NCBI RefSeq assembly: GCF_000981035.1
Contig: NZ_LAYJ01000115.1
Coordinates: 1 to 64,000 of the forward strand
DNA from: Christensenella hongkongensis
GTDB taxonomy: Bacteria; Bacillota; Clostridia; Christensenellales; Christensenellaceae
Direction: 5' to 3'
Length of the DNA stretch: 64,000 nt
Position numbers and translations under genes: made by a program. Shown one piece after another: positions 26,038 to 34,204 of this stretch; position 1 is the stretch's first letter, and every line of letters begins with the position of its first letter. The notes beneath the pieces are model-generated. The model did not search any database. It was not told where the DNA came from and worked only from the letters and a program-made list of their open reading frames with translations.

Positions 26038-27267
26038 TTAGCTAATCACTTCTTTGATAATCACCTGGTTGAAAGCATATTCCTTCAATGCCTGTATACC
26101 GCCGATCAGCTGCGCGTTTTCTCCATGCACGCTGAGCCTGATATCGGGCTTGAAAAGCCCCAGTCTGGAGAACATTTCATTGAGGGAAGTCAAAATGTAT
26201 TGGTTCCCCGTCGATATGCTCCCGCCGATTACGATCAGCTCCGGATTGATCATCAGATCGATATTAATGATGATCATAGCCCATGCTTTCAATGTTTTAT
26301 CAAAAACCTTTTTTACGTCCTGATCTCCCTTTACAGCCGCTTCCTCTAATAGTTCAAGCGTCATTGTATCGGTGTCCTGTTCCTCCATGACCTGTTTTAA
26401 TAACCCGCATTTACCTGCCCTTAGCTCATCCTCTATACGGTTGTAAAGCGTTTGCAGGCTTGCTTCAGATTCAAGCTGGCCTTTGCCTTTCACATATTCC
26501 TCGAAAGAACAGTTATTGTCAAAATAGGTTTGCCCTACCTCTCCCGCATAGTTTCTTCCGCCTTTTACAAGATTGTTATCGATCATTATGCCCATACCGA
26601 TTCCGGTGGATTGTGTGATCGTAATATATGCCATATCCTTTACAAAAGGATATACGGAAGCTTTTTCGCCTACGGTTGCCAGCCACGATACATTGTTTAC
26701 GATAACCGGCACTCCCAGAATGCGCTCGGCATAATCGAAAAACCGCGTGTCGCTTAAAAGATATACATCTGGAATTTTATGTACCATCCTGGACTTGGGA
26801 TTGATAACGCCCGGCAGCGAAAACCCTGCCGCCAGAATACGCAGCGACCTTTGAGCGTTCATACCAATAAGCTCGTTTTTTACCTTTTCGATAATCGCAA
26901 GAAGCTCTTCGAGCGTACCCTGTTGATTGTATTTAATACTATACCTTCCCGCAACGTGTCCCCTGATGTTAATCAGATATCCATAAATTACCGATGAAGT
27001 CATATAAAAATGGATCATGTAGCCATATTCATCATTGATACTGAATAACTCCGGGCTCCTGCCCTTTTCCGTTTTTTCCTTGCCTAAATATTTAATCAGT
27101 TCTTTGTCTTTTAGATTCCGAAAAACCCGGCTGATTGTTGCTGCGCTGATTCCAATCTTTGAAACGATATCAGATGCAGAAACTTTTTCATGGGAAATCA
27201 GTTCATCCAGAATCTGTAACTGATTTCTGTCTTTTTCGGATAATTCCAGTTTGCTCATATCCAACAT
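26038..27267 (-). CDS. ROK-family transcriptional regulator of the first sugar locus
   Basis: About 409 aa. An N-terminal winged helix (about 15-75; VSASDIVSKIGISAATISRVFRNL) is followed by a ROK kinase-like sugar-sensing domain. The metal-binding cysteine/histidine set of NagC/Mlc-type ROK proteins is not clear, and the ATPase-type DxGG motif is missing (LINIRG instead), so it should be a regulator and not a kinase. ATG 27267 is preferred to ATG 27273 because AGG lies 8 bases before it. It sits upstream of the operon it probably controls. A 219-base gap before the first SDR probably holds that promoter (TTGCTT-16 bp-TATAAG on the minus strand is a candidate). Confidence 0.85.
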   Translation of the reverse strand: MLDMSKLELSEKDRNQLQILDELISHEKVSASDIVSKIGISAATISRVFRNLKDKELIKYLGKEKTEKGRSPELFSINDEYGYMIHFYMTSSVIYGYLINIRGHVAGRYSIKYNQQGTLEELLAIIEKVKNELIGMNAQRSLRILAAGFSLPGVINPKSRMVHKIPDVYLLSDTRFFDYAERILGVPVIVNNVSWLATVGEKASVYPFVKDMAYITITQSTGIGMGIMIDNNLVKGGRNYAGEVGQTYFDNNCSFEEYVKGKGQLESEASLQTLYNRIEDELRAGKCGLLKQVMEEQDTDTMTLELLEEAAVKGDQDVKKVFDKTLKAWAMIIINIDLMINPELIVIGGSISTGNQYILTSLNEMFSRLGLFKPDIRLSVHGENAQLIGGIQALKEYAFNQVIIKEVIS

Positions 27268-27605
27268 AACCATTACCTGCTTCTCTGCTTTTTCTGCATT
27301 TCATTTTAGTAATTGACCTAAGCAATACAAAAGATGTTCTGCAGATTTTGTTTCTGTATTTAATTATAATCGTCATTGATTGAAAAGTGATAGTGTTTTT
27401 ATAAAATAAACATCTCTGTCTGTTTACATTTTTATCATAATATGAAATGCTCACAAAGTCAAGCATTATTTTTATCATGAAAATATATTGGGAGTATGCT
27501 TGCAATACGCTTTATAAATGTGATTTTTTGCATTTATATATAATTTCATTAAAAAATTAATTTAACATTTCGAAATCTGTTTTTATTAAAATATACCTTT
27601 TCAGT

Positions 27606-27648
27606 AAAAAGGGACAGTATGAAAATAGCATTCCATACTGCCCTTTCT
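27606..27648 (-). terminator. Terminator after the PfkB-family kinase gene
   Basis: On the minus strand AAAGGGCAGTATG pairs with CATACTGTCCCTTT (one mismatch) and is followed by TTTTTA. The rest of the 396-base gap 27274-27669 is AT-rich and holds only possible regulator promoter boxes (TATAAT on the minus strand at 27363-27368); I see no gene in it. Confidence 0.75.
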
Positions 27649-27669
27649 TTGTGTTGTTTTTATGAAAAA

Positions 27670-28839
27670 TTATTTAACGTAAAGTTTACGCGCTTCATCA
27701 TATGTAAATAAGCTTCCGGTATAGTCTACGGGACGTTTTTCCCATCCCGCGTCAATTCTTGCGCGTACTTCTTCAAGCCTTGGAATTGCTCCGGTTGCGG
27801 AGAAATCTGTAACACAAATCGCTCCGGTTGCACAGGCAGTGTCGATGGCGTCATAAGGCGAATACCCTCTCAGGAGCGAAGCCAGAAAACCTGCTACACT
27901 GGTATCTCCTGCGCCAGTGGTAGATTTCATATCTTCTATGTAATAAATACCTGAGAACAGCTCCTTGTCCGCCCATGCGTCAACATCCGCAGGCGCGCCG
28001 TTGCCCATTGCGGCAATCTGATCCGCGTTTGCCGTTTTGACATAATAGCCAAGCGTGCCGCATTTGATTACAACGATTTTAGCACCCATGTCCATCAGTT
28101 TCTGTCCCAGTTCCGCAATATAATCCACTTCGATGTTAACCAAAACATCGTCGTCAAGCTGCTTGAGCCTTTCAAATTCCGGCCTGTCCAGCATAATCAA
28201 AGTTTCTTCTATACTGGGCATGATGATATCGGTATAGGGCAGCGTACTTTTAAATATTTCTTCCCAGTCCTGCAAGGCAGCCTCAGAAGAGGGATCCGGA
28301 TAAGCGGTATCTACAGAGGTCGTGACGCCCGTTTCCTTTGCTTTTTTGAGAATGGCAATCATCTCTTCCCCACCATTGCGATAGAGGCTCCTCATGAGCG
28401 GAGGATAGCCAAGGTGCATAATCTTCGCGTCTTTTACCACCGAAAAATCGATATCGCATGCACAAAATGTTTCGTTGACTGCCGGATTATGCAGGAATAT
28501 ACGGTCACTGCCCGGAAGAGACAGCACAACCGAATAAGAAGAGCTCTCGCCTTTTGAGACGGCCAAAAATTCCTTAGGCCCGCCACTTTCCTCGAGAAGC
28601 TGGCCAATAATCCCCCCAAGGATATCATCTCCAACCTTAGCCATCAACGGCGTATTCATACCCAGCTTAATCAGCCCGATTCCGGTATTTGCTACACTAC
28701 CGCCCGTAGAAAAAACCATATCTCCTACGTCGTTTTGTTTTCCTGGTACAAAAGTTTTTTTGATTCCCTCATTATGTTTTGGAAATTTTGGAGTCATATC
28801 AAGACAAATATGACCTGCACATACTACATCATATTTCAT
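27670..28839 (-). CDS. PfkB-family carbohydrate kinase
   Basis: A 389-aa ribokinase-like kinase. The N-terminal signature GGSVANTGIGLIKLG is present, and near the C-terminus STTGAGDTSVAGFLASLL carries the catalytic aspartate and anion hole (GAGD). At 389 aa it is longer than typical PfkB enzymes (about 310), with extra sequence near 280-300. An AAGGGGA site precedes the ATG. It lies upstream of the ROK gene of the sugar locus, in the same direction but separated by a terminator. It is a fair candidate for phosphorylating the imported sugar, though no sequence evidence ties them. Confidence 0.85.
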   Translation of the reverse strand: MKYDVVCAGHICLDMTPKFPKHNEGIKKTFVPGKQNDVGDMVFSTGGSVANTGIGLIKLGMNTPLMAKVGDDILGGIIGQLLEESGGPKEFLAVSKGESSSYSVVLSLPGSDRIFLHNPAVNETFCACDIDFSVVKDAKIMHLGYPPLMRSLYRNGGEEMIAILKKAKETGVTTSVDTAYPDPSSEAALQDWEEIFKSTLPYTDIIMPSIEETLIMLDRPEFERLKQLDDDVLVNIEVDYIAELGQKLMDMGAKIVVIKCGTLGYYVKTANADQIAAMGNGAPADVDAWADKELFSGIYYIEDMKSTTGAGDTSVAGFLASLLRGYSPYDAIDTACATGAICVTDFSATGAIPRLEEVRARIDAGWEKRPVDYTGSLFTYDEARKLYVK

Positions 28840-28873
28840 TTCACATATCCCCTTTTTCTCTTGAAAGTAATAT

Positions 28874-28899
28874 CCGTCCGCATATTTTTATGCGGACGG
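28874..28899. repeat. Hairpin in the leader of the PfkB kinase gene
   Basis: An 11-bp stem CCGTCCGCATA/TATGCGGACGG closes on a TTTT loop, 35 bases before the kinase start codon. The T run is on the plus strand only (GGTTTTAT), so for the minus-strand genes it is a leader or mRNA-end structure rather than a good terminator. Confidence 0.5.
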
Positions 28900-28978
28900 G
28901 TTTTATGATTATGTTATAATTGTCATTCAACGATCCTGCATACATATTATCCCCGGTCTGCTAAAGCCGGACTGTTAT

Positions 28979-30346
28979 TTAGCCCCTTTGATCCAAAGGA
29001 ATATACGGACGTTCCTCCTGGACATTTTTATAAGCCGGACGAATAATCTTACCGGCGTTGGAAAGCTCCTCAATACGGTGCGCGCTCCATCCCGCAATCC
29101 GGGCGATTGCAAAGATTGGCGTAAACAGCTCTGTAGGAAGCTTCAGCATGCTGTATACAAAACCGCTGTAGAAGTCCACATTGGCGCTTACTCCCTTGTA
29201 AATTTTCCGTTCCTTGGCAATTACCTCAGGAGCAAGACGCTCTACGAGCGAGTACAACTGGAATTCTTTGGAAAGCCCTTTTTCTTCCGAAAGATTCTGG
29301 ACAAAAGACTTGAAGATATCCGCTCTCGGATCAGACAGCGAGTAAACCGCATGTCCCATCCCGTAGATCAAGCCAGCTTTATCAAACGCCTGTTTGTTCA
29401 GGAGCTTTGTAAGGTAATCCTTTACCTCGCTTTCGCTCGTCCAGTCGCTGAGGTTCTTCTTCATGTCCTCAACCATTTGTACGACCTTTATGTTTGCACC
29501 GCCGTGCTTCGGTCCTTTCAGCGATCCCAGCGATGCGGCTACCGTGGAATAGGTATCCGTGCCGGAGGACGACACTACGTGCGTTGTAAACGTAGAATTG
29601 TTACCGCCGCCATGCTCTGCGTGCAGCACGAGTGAAACGTCGAGAATATGCGCCTCAAGCTCCGAATATTTGCTGTCCGGACGAAGAAGGTGCAAAATAT
29701 TTTGTGCGGTGGAAAGCTCAGGATCCGGCACGTGGATGAATAAGCTCTGTCCGTCATGATAATGGCGGTAAGCCTGATACCCATATACCGACAGCAGCGG
29801 GAACAGCGCAATAAGCTGTAACGATTGCCGTAATACGTTTGGAATGGAGATGTCATTTGCCTTATCGTCATAGGAATAAAGCGTCAGCACGCTTCTGGCA
29901 AGCGTATTCATCATATCCTGGCTGGGGGCCTTCATAATGATATCCCTGACAAAACTCGTTGGCAGCGTTCTATAATGCGCCAAAAGCTGTGTGAAATCCT
30001 TAAGCTCTTTCTTGTCGGGCATTTCACCTACGAGCAGCAGGTAAGCGACTTCTTCAAAGCCGTATCTCTTTTCCTGTATAAAGCCTTTTACAATATCCTT
30101 GATATTGATTCCCCTGTAAAAAAGCTTACCTTCGCAGGGTACCATTTCATCTCCCTGCGCAATAAAAGACTGGATATCCGAAATCCGGGTAAGTCCTGCA
30201 AGGACACCTTTCCCGCTGATATCCCGCAATCCGCGCTTAACCTGATATTTTGTATAAAGTTCAGGATTGATGACGCCCGTCTGATAGATACGTTCCGTTA
30301 AATCGAACACTTCCGGTGTGATATCTGAGATGTTTTTATTTTCCAT
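28979..30346 (-). CDS. Citrate synthase
   Basis: Condenses acetyl-CoA and oxaloacetate to citrate. 455 aa, in the longer class compared with Bacillus CitZ (about 370) because of an N-terminal extension of about 50 residues. Active-site features: HAEHGGGNNSTF with the first histidine, GMGHAVYSLSDPRA with the second histidine, and NVDFYSGFVY with the aspartate. A GGGAGG site precedes the ATG. It has its own promoter and a structured leader. The nearest metabolic neighbours are malic enzyme and a malate dehydrogenase-like enzyme upstream; no aconitase is seen. Confidence 0.92.
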   Translation of the reverse strand: MENKNISDITPEVFDLTERIYQTGVINPELYTKYQVKRGLRDISGKGVLAGLTRISDIQSFIAQGDEMVPCEGKLFYRGINIKDIVKGFIQEKRYGFEEVAYLLLVGEMPDKKELKDFTQLLAHYRTLPTSFVRDIIMKAPSQDMMNTLARSVLTLYSYDDKANDISIPNVLRQSLQLIALFPLLSVYGYQAYRHYHDGQSLFIHVPDPELSTAQNILHLLRPDSKYSELEAHILDVSLVLHAEHGGGNNSTFTTHVVSSSGTDTYSTVAASLGSLKGPKHGGANIKVVQMVEDMKKNLSDWTSESEVKDYLTKLLNKQAFDKAGLIYGMGHAVYSLSDPRADIFKSFVQNLSEEKGLSKEFQLYSLVERLAPEVIAKERKIYKGVSANVDFYSGFVYSMLKLPTELFTPIFAIARIAGWSAHRIEELSNAGKIIRPAYKNVQEERPYIPLDQRG

Positions 30347-30391
30347 TCATTTTTCCTCCCGTGTTTCAAAATTTTAATATATAATAATGGC

Positions 30392-30492
30392 AAAAAACCA
30401 GCCGCACCCACTTTCGAATCTATGGGCGGCCTGCAATAAGCTTGGATTGTCCGCAAATTGCGCCTGCGGAGAGCTTACGCGGTAAAACAATC
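30392..30492 (-). promoter_or_regulatory. Structured 5' leader of the citrate synthase gene, possible attenuator
   Basis: Between the promoter and the gene the minus-strand RNA can form an outer stem GATTGT/ACAATC (30487-30492 with 30445-30450) enclosing TCCGCA/TGCGGA (30450-30470). Then comes a GC-rich hairpin at 30398-30433 (CAG..CCGC..CCA with TGG..GCGG..CTG) directly followed by GGTTTTTTG. A terminator-like hairpin well before the start codon suggests attenuation. I do not recognise a known riboswitch: the T-box TGGNACCGCG core is absent. Confidence 0.5.
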
Positions 30493-30524
30493 GAAATTCT
30501 ACTGTAAAAAAAATATATAGTGTT

Positions 30525-30552
30525 ATTATACTATAAAAAAATGCCTGTGTAA
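30525..30552 (-). promoter_or_regulatory. Citrate synthase promoter
   Basis: On the minus strand -35 TTACAC (30547-30552) and -10 TATAAT (30525-30530) are 16 bp apart. The predicted leader is about 170 bases. Confidence 0.65.
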
Positions 30553-30581
30553 CGTCTTTTTTTATTCGTTTTAAAAACAAA

Positions 30582-30626
30582 ACAAAAAAAAGGCCGGAGA
30601 AAAGATGGTTTCCCCGGCCTTTTTTG
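30582..30626 (-). terminator. Terminator after malic enzyme
   Basis: On the minus strand AAAAAAGGCCGG pairs with CCGGCCTTTTTTTT around a 19-base centre that also starts with GGGAAA and ends with TTTTCTC. Confidence 0.85.
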
Positions 30627-30636
30627 TCATGTTTTA

Positions 30637-31809
30637 TCAGATGCGGCTTACGCCTGAATCTTTTGCCGCCTGTGCAACAGCTTTTGCAACTGCCGGCGCA
30701 ACACGTTCGTCAAACGGTGAGGGGATCACATAATCAGGCTCAAGCTCCGATTCTGTGATCAATCCTGCAATCGCATAGGCTGCGGCGATTTTCATCTCAT
30801 CGTTAATGTCGCTGGCGTGTACGTCAAGCGCACCCCGGAAAATACCAGGGAATGCAAGTACATTGTTGATCTGGTTCGGAAAATCGCTGCGTCCGGTTCC
30901 GATGATGGCTGCACCGGCTGCTTTCGCGAGGTCAGGCATAATTTCCGGAACGGGGTTCGCCATCGGGAACAGGATTGGGTTTTCCGCCATGGATTTCACC
31001 ATAGCTTCCGTCAGTGTTCCGGGAGCGGAAACGCCGATGAATACATCCGCGCCTTTTATCACTTCCTCTATACTTCCCTTTTTCATTTTTTTGTTGGAAA
31101 TTTCGGCCATTTCCTTTTTCTCTTCATTCAGGCCGTCCCTTCCCTTATAGATCGCACCGTGCCTGTCGCACATCACAACATCTTCCAGCCCCATTGCCAT
31201 AAGCAGCTTGATGATGGCAATTCCTGCAGCACCTGCGCCGGAGGTTACCACGCTGATGTCATGGATATCCTTCTTCACAAGCTTGAGCGCATTGATAAGC
31301 GCCGCAAGGGTAACCACGGCAGTACCATGCTGGTCGTCGTGGAAGATTGGAATATCACAGCGTTCTTTTAGCTTGCGTTCAATTTCAAAACAGCGCGGCG
31401 CACTGATATCCTCCAGATTGATGCCGCCAAAGCTTCCCGCGAGGAGCGCTACCGTATTGACAATGTCGTCAACTTCTTTGCTGCGGATGCACAGCGGGAA
31501 CGCGTCTACATTTCCAAACGTTTTAAACAGGACGCATTTTCCTTCCATAACAGGCATACCCGCCTCCGGGCCGATGTCTCCAAGACCAAGAACCGCAGTT
31601 CCATCCGTCACAACGGCAACCAGGTTATGCCTGCGCGTATAGACGTATGAAAGAGATGGATCTTCCGATATTTTGAGACAGGGCTCCGCAACGCCCGGAG
31701 TATAGGCGATTGACAGATCATCCTTTGTTTTTAAGGGAACGCGGCTGATTACCTCAATCTTACCTTCCCATGCTTTGTGCATTTCCAATGCTTTTTCTTT
31801 AAAATCCAT
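30637..31809 (-). CDS. NAD(P)-dependent malic enzyme
   Basis: Oxidatively decarboxylates malate to pyruvate. 390 aa, the size of the small bacterial malic enzymes. Motifs: AYTPGVAEPC, catalytic region GDIGPEAGMPVMEGKC, metal ligands in FHDDQHGTAVV and the nucleotide motif SGAGAAGIAII. ATG 31809 has AAGGAGG a few bases before it; the in-frame codon further up lies in the previous gene. It follows the malate dehydrogenase-like gene by 16 bases with no terminator, so the pair can turn oxaloacetate into pyruvate via malate, shifting NADH to NAD(P)H. Confidence 0.93.
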   Translation of the reverse strand: MDFKEKALEMHKAWEGKIEVISRVPLKTKDDLSIAYTPGVAEPCLKISEDPSLSYVYTRRHNLVAVVTDGTAVLGLGDIGPEAGMPVMEGKCVLFKTFGNVDAFPLCIRSKEVDDIVNTVALLAGSFGGINLEDISAPRCFEIERKLKERCDIPIFHDDQHGTAVVTLAALINALKLVKKDIHDISVVTSGAGAAGIAIIKLLMAMGLEDVVMCDRHGAIYKGRDGLNEEKKEMAEISNKKMKKGSIEEVIKGADVFIGVSAPGTLTEAMVKSMAENPILFPMANPVPEIMPDLAKAAGAAIIGTGRSDFPNQINNVLAFPGIFRGALDVHASDINDEMKIAAAYAIAGLITESELEPDYVIPSPFDERVAPAVAKAVAQAAKDSGVSRI

Positions 31810-31825
31810 AGTGAAGTCCTCCTTT

Positions 31826-32782
31826 TTAGTCATTTAGTATAGAAATTGATTTATGCAAGAATGTTTTCATGGTTTTCGCCGATAATTTCAAATGCTCCAT
31901 TTCATCGTCATTGATGTGCAGGTCGATTACCCGTTTGATCCCCGCATAGGTAACGATACATGGCAGGCTGATCGCCACGTCGTTAAATCCGTATTCTCCG
32001 TTCAACACATGGGATACAGGCAGTACGGTATGTTCATCCTCCAGTATGGATGCAACAATACGCGACGTCAGCATTGCAACCCCGTAATAGGTGGCGCCCT
32101 TCAGCTGGATAACCTCCGCTCCGCCTCCCTTTGTCTGTTCGAATATTTCCTCGCGGTTAATTTTAACCTTTTTGTTGTCTGTCAGGAATTCATCAAGGCG
32201 TTCTCCGCCTATCGTGATCGTAGACCAGATCGGCACCTGCGTATCGCCATGCTCCCCAAGGATGTAAGCGTTGATGTCACGGATATCCGCGTCAAAATGC
32301 TTGCCAAGTAAATAACGGAAGCGGGACGTATCCAAAATAGTGCCGCTGCCAATTACCTGCGAGGCGGGCAGCCCTGATTCTTTTTGTGCGACATAGGTCA
32401 GCACGTCAACGGGATTGGAAACGATCAGCATGATCATATCCTTATTGTTTTTTGTTGCCTGCCGCGCAATATCGCGCATTACCTTCACGTTTGTCTGGGC
32501 AAGCTCCAGGCGCGTCTGGCCCGGTTTACGGGCAATTCCTGCCGTAACGATTACGATCGACGCATCGTCGCAATCTTTGTACGTTCCCATTTTGATCGAA
32601 AGCTGGCGGAAAAACGCGATTCCGTGATTCATGTCCAGTACATTCCCCTGCGCCCTGTCTTCGTCGAGGTCGATCAGCACAATATCCGAGCTGAGCCTGC
32701 GAAGCATAAGCGTGTAAGCAACAGTAACGCCCACGTTTCCAGAGCCAATTACAACGATCTTGTCTTTTGTTTTTTCCCTCAT
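31826..32782 (-). CDS. LDH-fold dehydrogenase with a malate-dehydrogenase specificity residue
   Basis: A 318-aa NAD-dependent 2-hydroxyacid dehydrogenase. The Rossmann motif is GSGNVGVTVAY; catalytic Asp151, Arg154 and His178 are in GTILDTSRF and GEHGDT. Most of the chain resembles L-lactate dehydrogenase, but the substrate loop reads AGIARKPGQTRLEL. Where Bacillus LDH has Gln102 (NQKPGETR) this protein has Arg85, the residue that gives malate dehydrogenases their preference for oxaloacetate. The neighbour is malic enzyme, which supports malate dehydrogenase. Standard annotation may call it L-lactate dehydrogenase. Confidence 0.85.
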   Translation of the reverse strand: MREKTKDKIVVIGSGNVGVTVAYTLMLRRLSSDIVLIDLDEDRAQGNVLDMNHGIAFFRQLSIKMGTYKDCDDASIVIVTAGIARKPGQTRLELAQTNVKVMRDIARQATKNNKDMIMLIVSNPVDVLTYVAQKESGLPASQVIGSGTILDTSRFRYLLGKHFDADIRDINAYILGEHGDTQVPIWSTITIGGERLDEFLTDNKKVKINREEIFEQTKGGGAEVIQLKGATYYGVAMLTSRIVASILEDEHTVLPVSHVLNGEYGFNDVAISLPCIVTYAGIKRVIDLHINDDEMEHLKLSAKTMKTFLHKSISILND

Positions 32783-32844
32783 GATTTTTTTACCCTCTCA
32801 CCTAATAAGATTAATACGATATTTTAATAAACCTAATTTGCCCC

Positions 32845-33315
32845 TCAATGCAAAAAAGATATACCGACATCCCCGGAAATTTCATTCTGTTTGTGGATAT
32901 ACGAAATTGAAATAAAAGAAAACAGTATAACCCCAAGGGACAATACTGCAATAACGTTCCAAATATTAATTGCCTTTTGAAGCTGCATCTCTTCTTCTCT
33001 GTCAAAATAAGAGAGAATGTTTTTTTGAAAAGAAAGCTTCGAAATATCCTTCTCCGATTGTGAAGCACTGAAAAACGGATTTAAAATATCGCTTGTGATA
33101 AAAATGCTTTCTGCAACCTGCGTCCTGCCCTGGAACGGTTTTTCTTCCTGGTCATTCGCCGCAAAGGACGCGCAAATGCAAAATAGCGACACAAAAACAA
33201 AAGCAATAACAAGTGCGTATATGAACAATTTATGGTGCTTTTGAATTGTAGTCACGAATGCGGTCTGCCTCTCCAAAAAATATTCGAAAACTTCCACATA
33301 TATATTATGGCCCAA
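32845..33315 (-). CDS. Small membrane protein of unknown function
   Basis: Up to 156 aa; I do not recognise the family. Two hydrophobic helices are clear: one after KHHKLFIYALVIAFVFVSLF near residues 30-50 and one near the C-terminus in IWNVIAVLSLGVILFSFISI (about 117-136). Between them lie about 65 polar residues, so the middle probably faces outside. The start is uncertain: TTG 33315 is the first in-frame candidate, and GTG 33253-33255 (VTTIQKHHK) has GGAGAGG 12 bases upstream. It lies between the sirtuin gene and the LDH-fold gene, both on the same strand. Confidence 0.6.
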   Translation of the reverse strand: MGHNIYVEVFEYFLERQTAFVTTIQKHHKLFIYALVIAFVFVSLFCICASFAANDQEEKPFQGRTQVAESIFITSDILNPFFSASQSEKDISKLSFQKNILSYFDREEEMQLQKAINIWNVIAVLSLGVILFSFISISYIHKQNEISGDVGISFLH

Positions 33316-33352
33316 GTTTTTGTAAATATCAAGTGCAAAGAAACATTAATTC

Positions 33353-34066
33353 CTATAATTTCGAAAATACGTCGCCAATCTTATCAGTAACCAGCAAATC
33401 CGCCCTGTGATCGAATGGCGTTGCGCTCTTATTGACCAATACAAGCTTAGCTCCCATATAATAATCAACGAGTCCAGCAGCAGGATATACGGCAAGCGAT
33501 GTCCCGCCGACAATCAACATATCTGCGCTTGCAATACAGGACACAGATTCTTCCAGCACATCGCTGCGCAGGGATTCGCCATAGAGCACGACATCAGGCT
33601 TTACGACTCCCCCACAGCTGCAGCGCACAATTCCTTTGCTATTAAGCACATATTCTGTACCATAGAACTTTCCGCAATCCATACAATAATTTCGGTGAAC
33701 CGAACCGTGCAGCTCCAGAACATGTTTTGAGCCCGCAGCCTGATGCAATCCGTCAATATTTTGTGTAACAACAGCAGAGAGCTTCCCTTCCCTTTCCCAT
33801 GACGCAAGCTTTTTGTGGGCGGAATTTGGCTTAGCCTCAGGCAGAAGCATTTTGTCCCTGTAAAACTCGAAAAATTCTTTCGTATTGGCCATAAAGAAAT
33901 CGTGACTCAAAATCGTCTCCGGCGGATACCTGTATGTCTGATGGTAAAGACCGTCCACGCTGCGGAAGTCCGGAATTCCACTTTCTGTAGAAACGCCTGC
34001 CCCGCCAAAAAATACGATCCTGTTACTGTCTTTCACCATTTCTTTCAATTCACGGATTTGATCCAT
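33353..34066 (-). CDS. cobB: NAD-dependent protein deacylase, sirtuin
   Basis: Removes acyl groups from protein lysines using NAD. 237 aa. Motifs: FFGGAGVSTESGIPDFRS for NAD binding, TQNIDGLHQAAG, the catalytic histidine in ELHGSVHRN and four zinc cysteines in YCMDCG and RCSCGG. The tail has GGTSLAVYPAAGLV. GAGGT precedes the ATG. It is close to central-metabolism genes, which are frequent targets of sirtuins, but no operon link is clear. Confidence 0.93.
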   Translation of the reverse strand: MDQIRELKEMVKDSNRIVFFGGAGVSTESGIPDFRSVDGLYHQTYRYPPETILSHDFFMANTKEFFEFYRDKMLLPEAKPNSAHKKLASWEREGKLSAVVTQNIDGLHQAAGSKHVLELHGSVHRNYCMDCGKFYGTEYVLNSKGIVRCSCGGVVKPDVVLYGESLRSDVLEESVSCIASADMLIVGGTSLAVYPAAGLVDYYMGAKLVLVNKSATPFDHRADLLVTDKIGDVFSKL

Positions 34067-34204
34067 CGTGCTTACCTCGTTTCAAAATATGGCGGATTGT
34101 TACCACCATTTATTTGTATGCTAAGATAAATTCCGGTTCACAGAACGTTGACGGAAGAAAAAATGAGGATAGCTCAACCCCCCGCGCCAAAATATGACTT
34201 AATC

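Noticed and set aside
28988-29635. Long antisense frame inside citrate synthase
   Set aside because: Both active-site histidine motifs of citrate synthase are encoded on the other strand across this stretch.
30398-30433. T-box riboswitch before citrate synthase
   Set aside because: The conserved T-box core (TGGNACCGCG) and specifier layout are not present; left as an unknown leader.
30374-30580. 68-codon frame upstream of citrate synthase
   Set aside because: It includes the promoter and the leader hairpins; its sequence looks like translated regulatory RNA.
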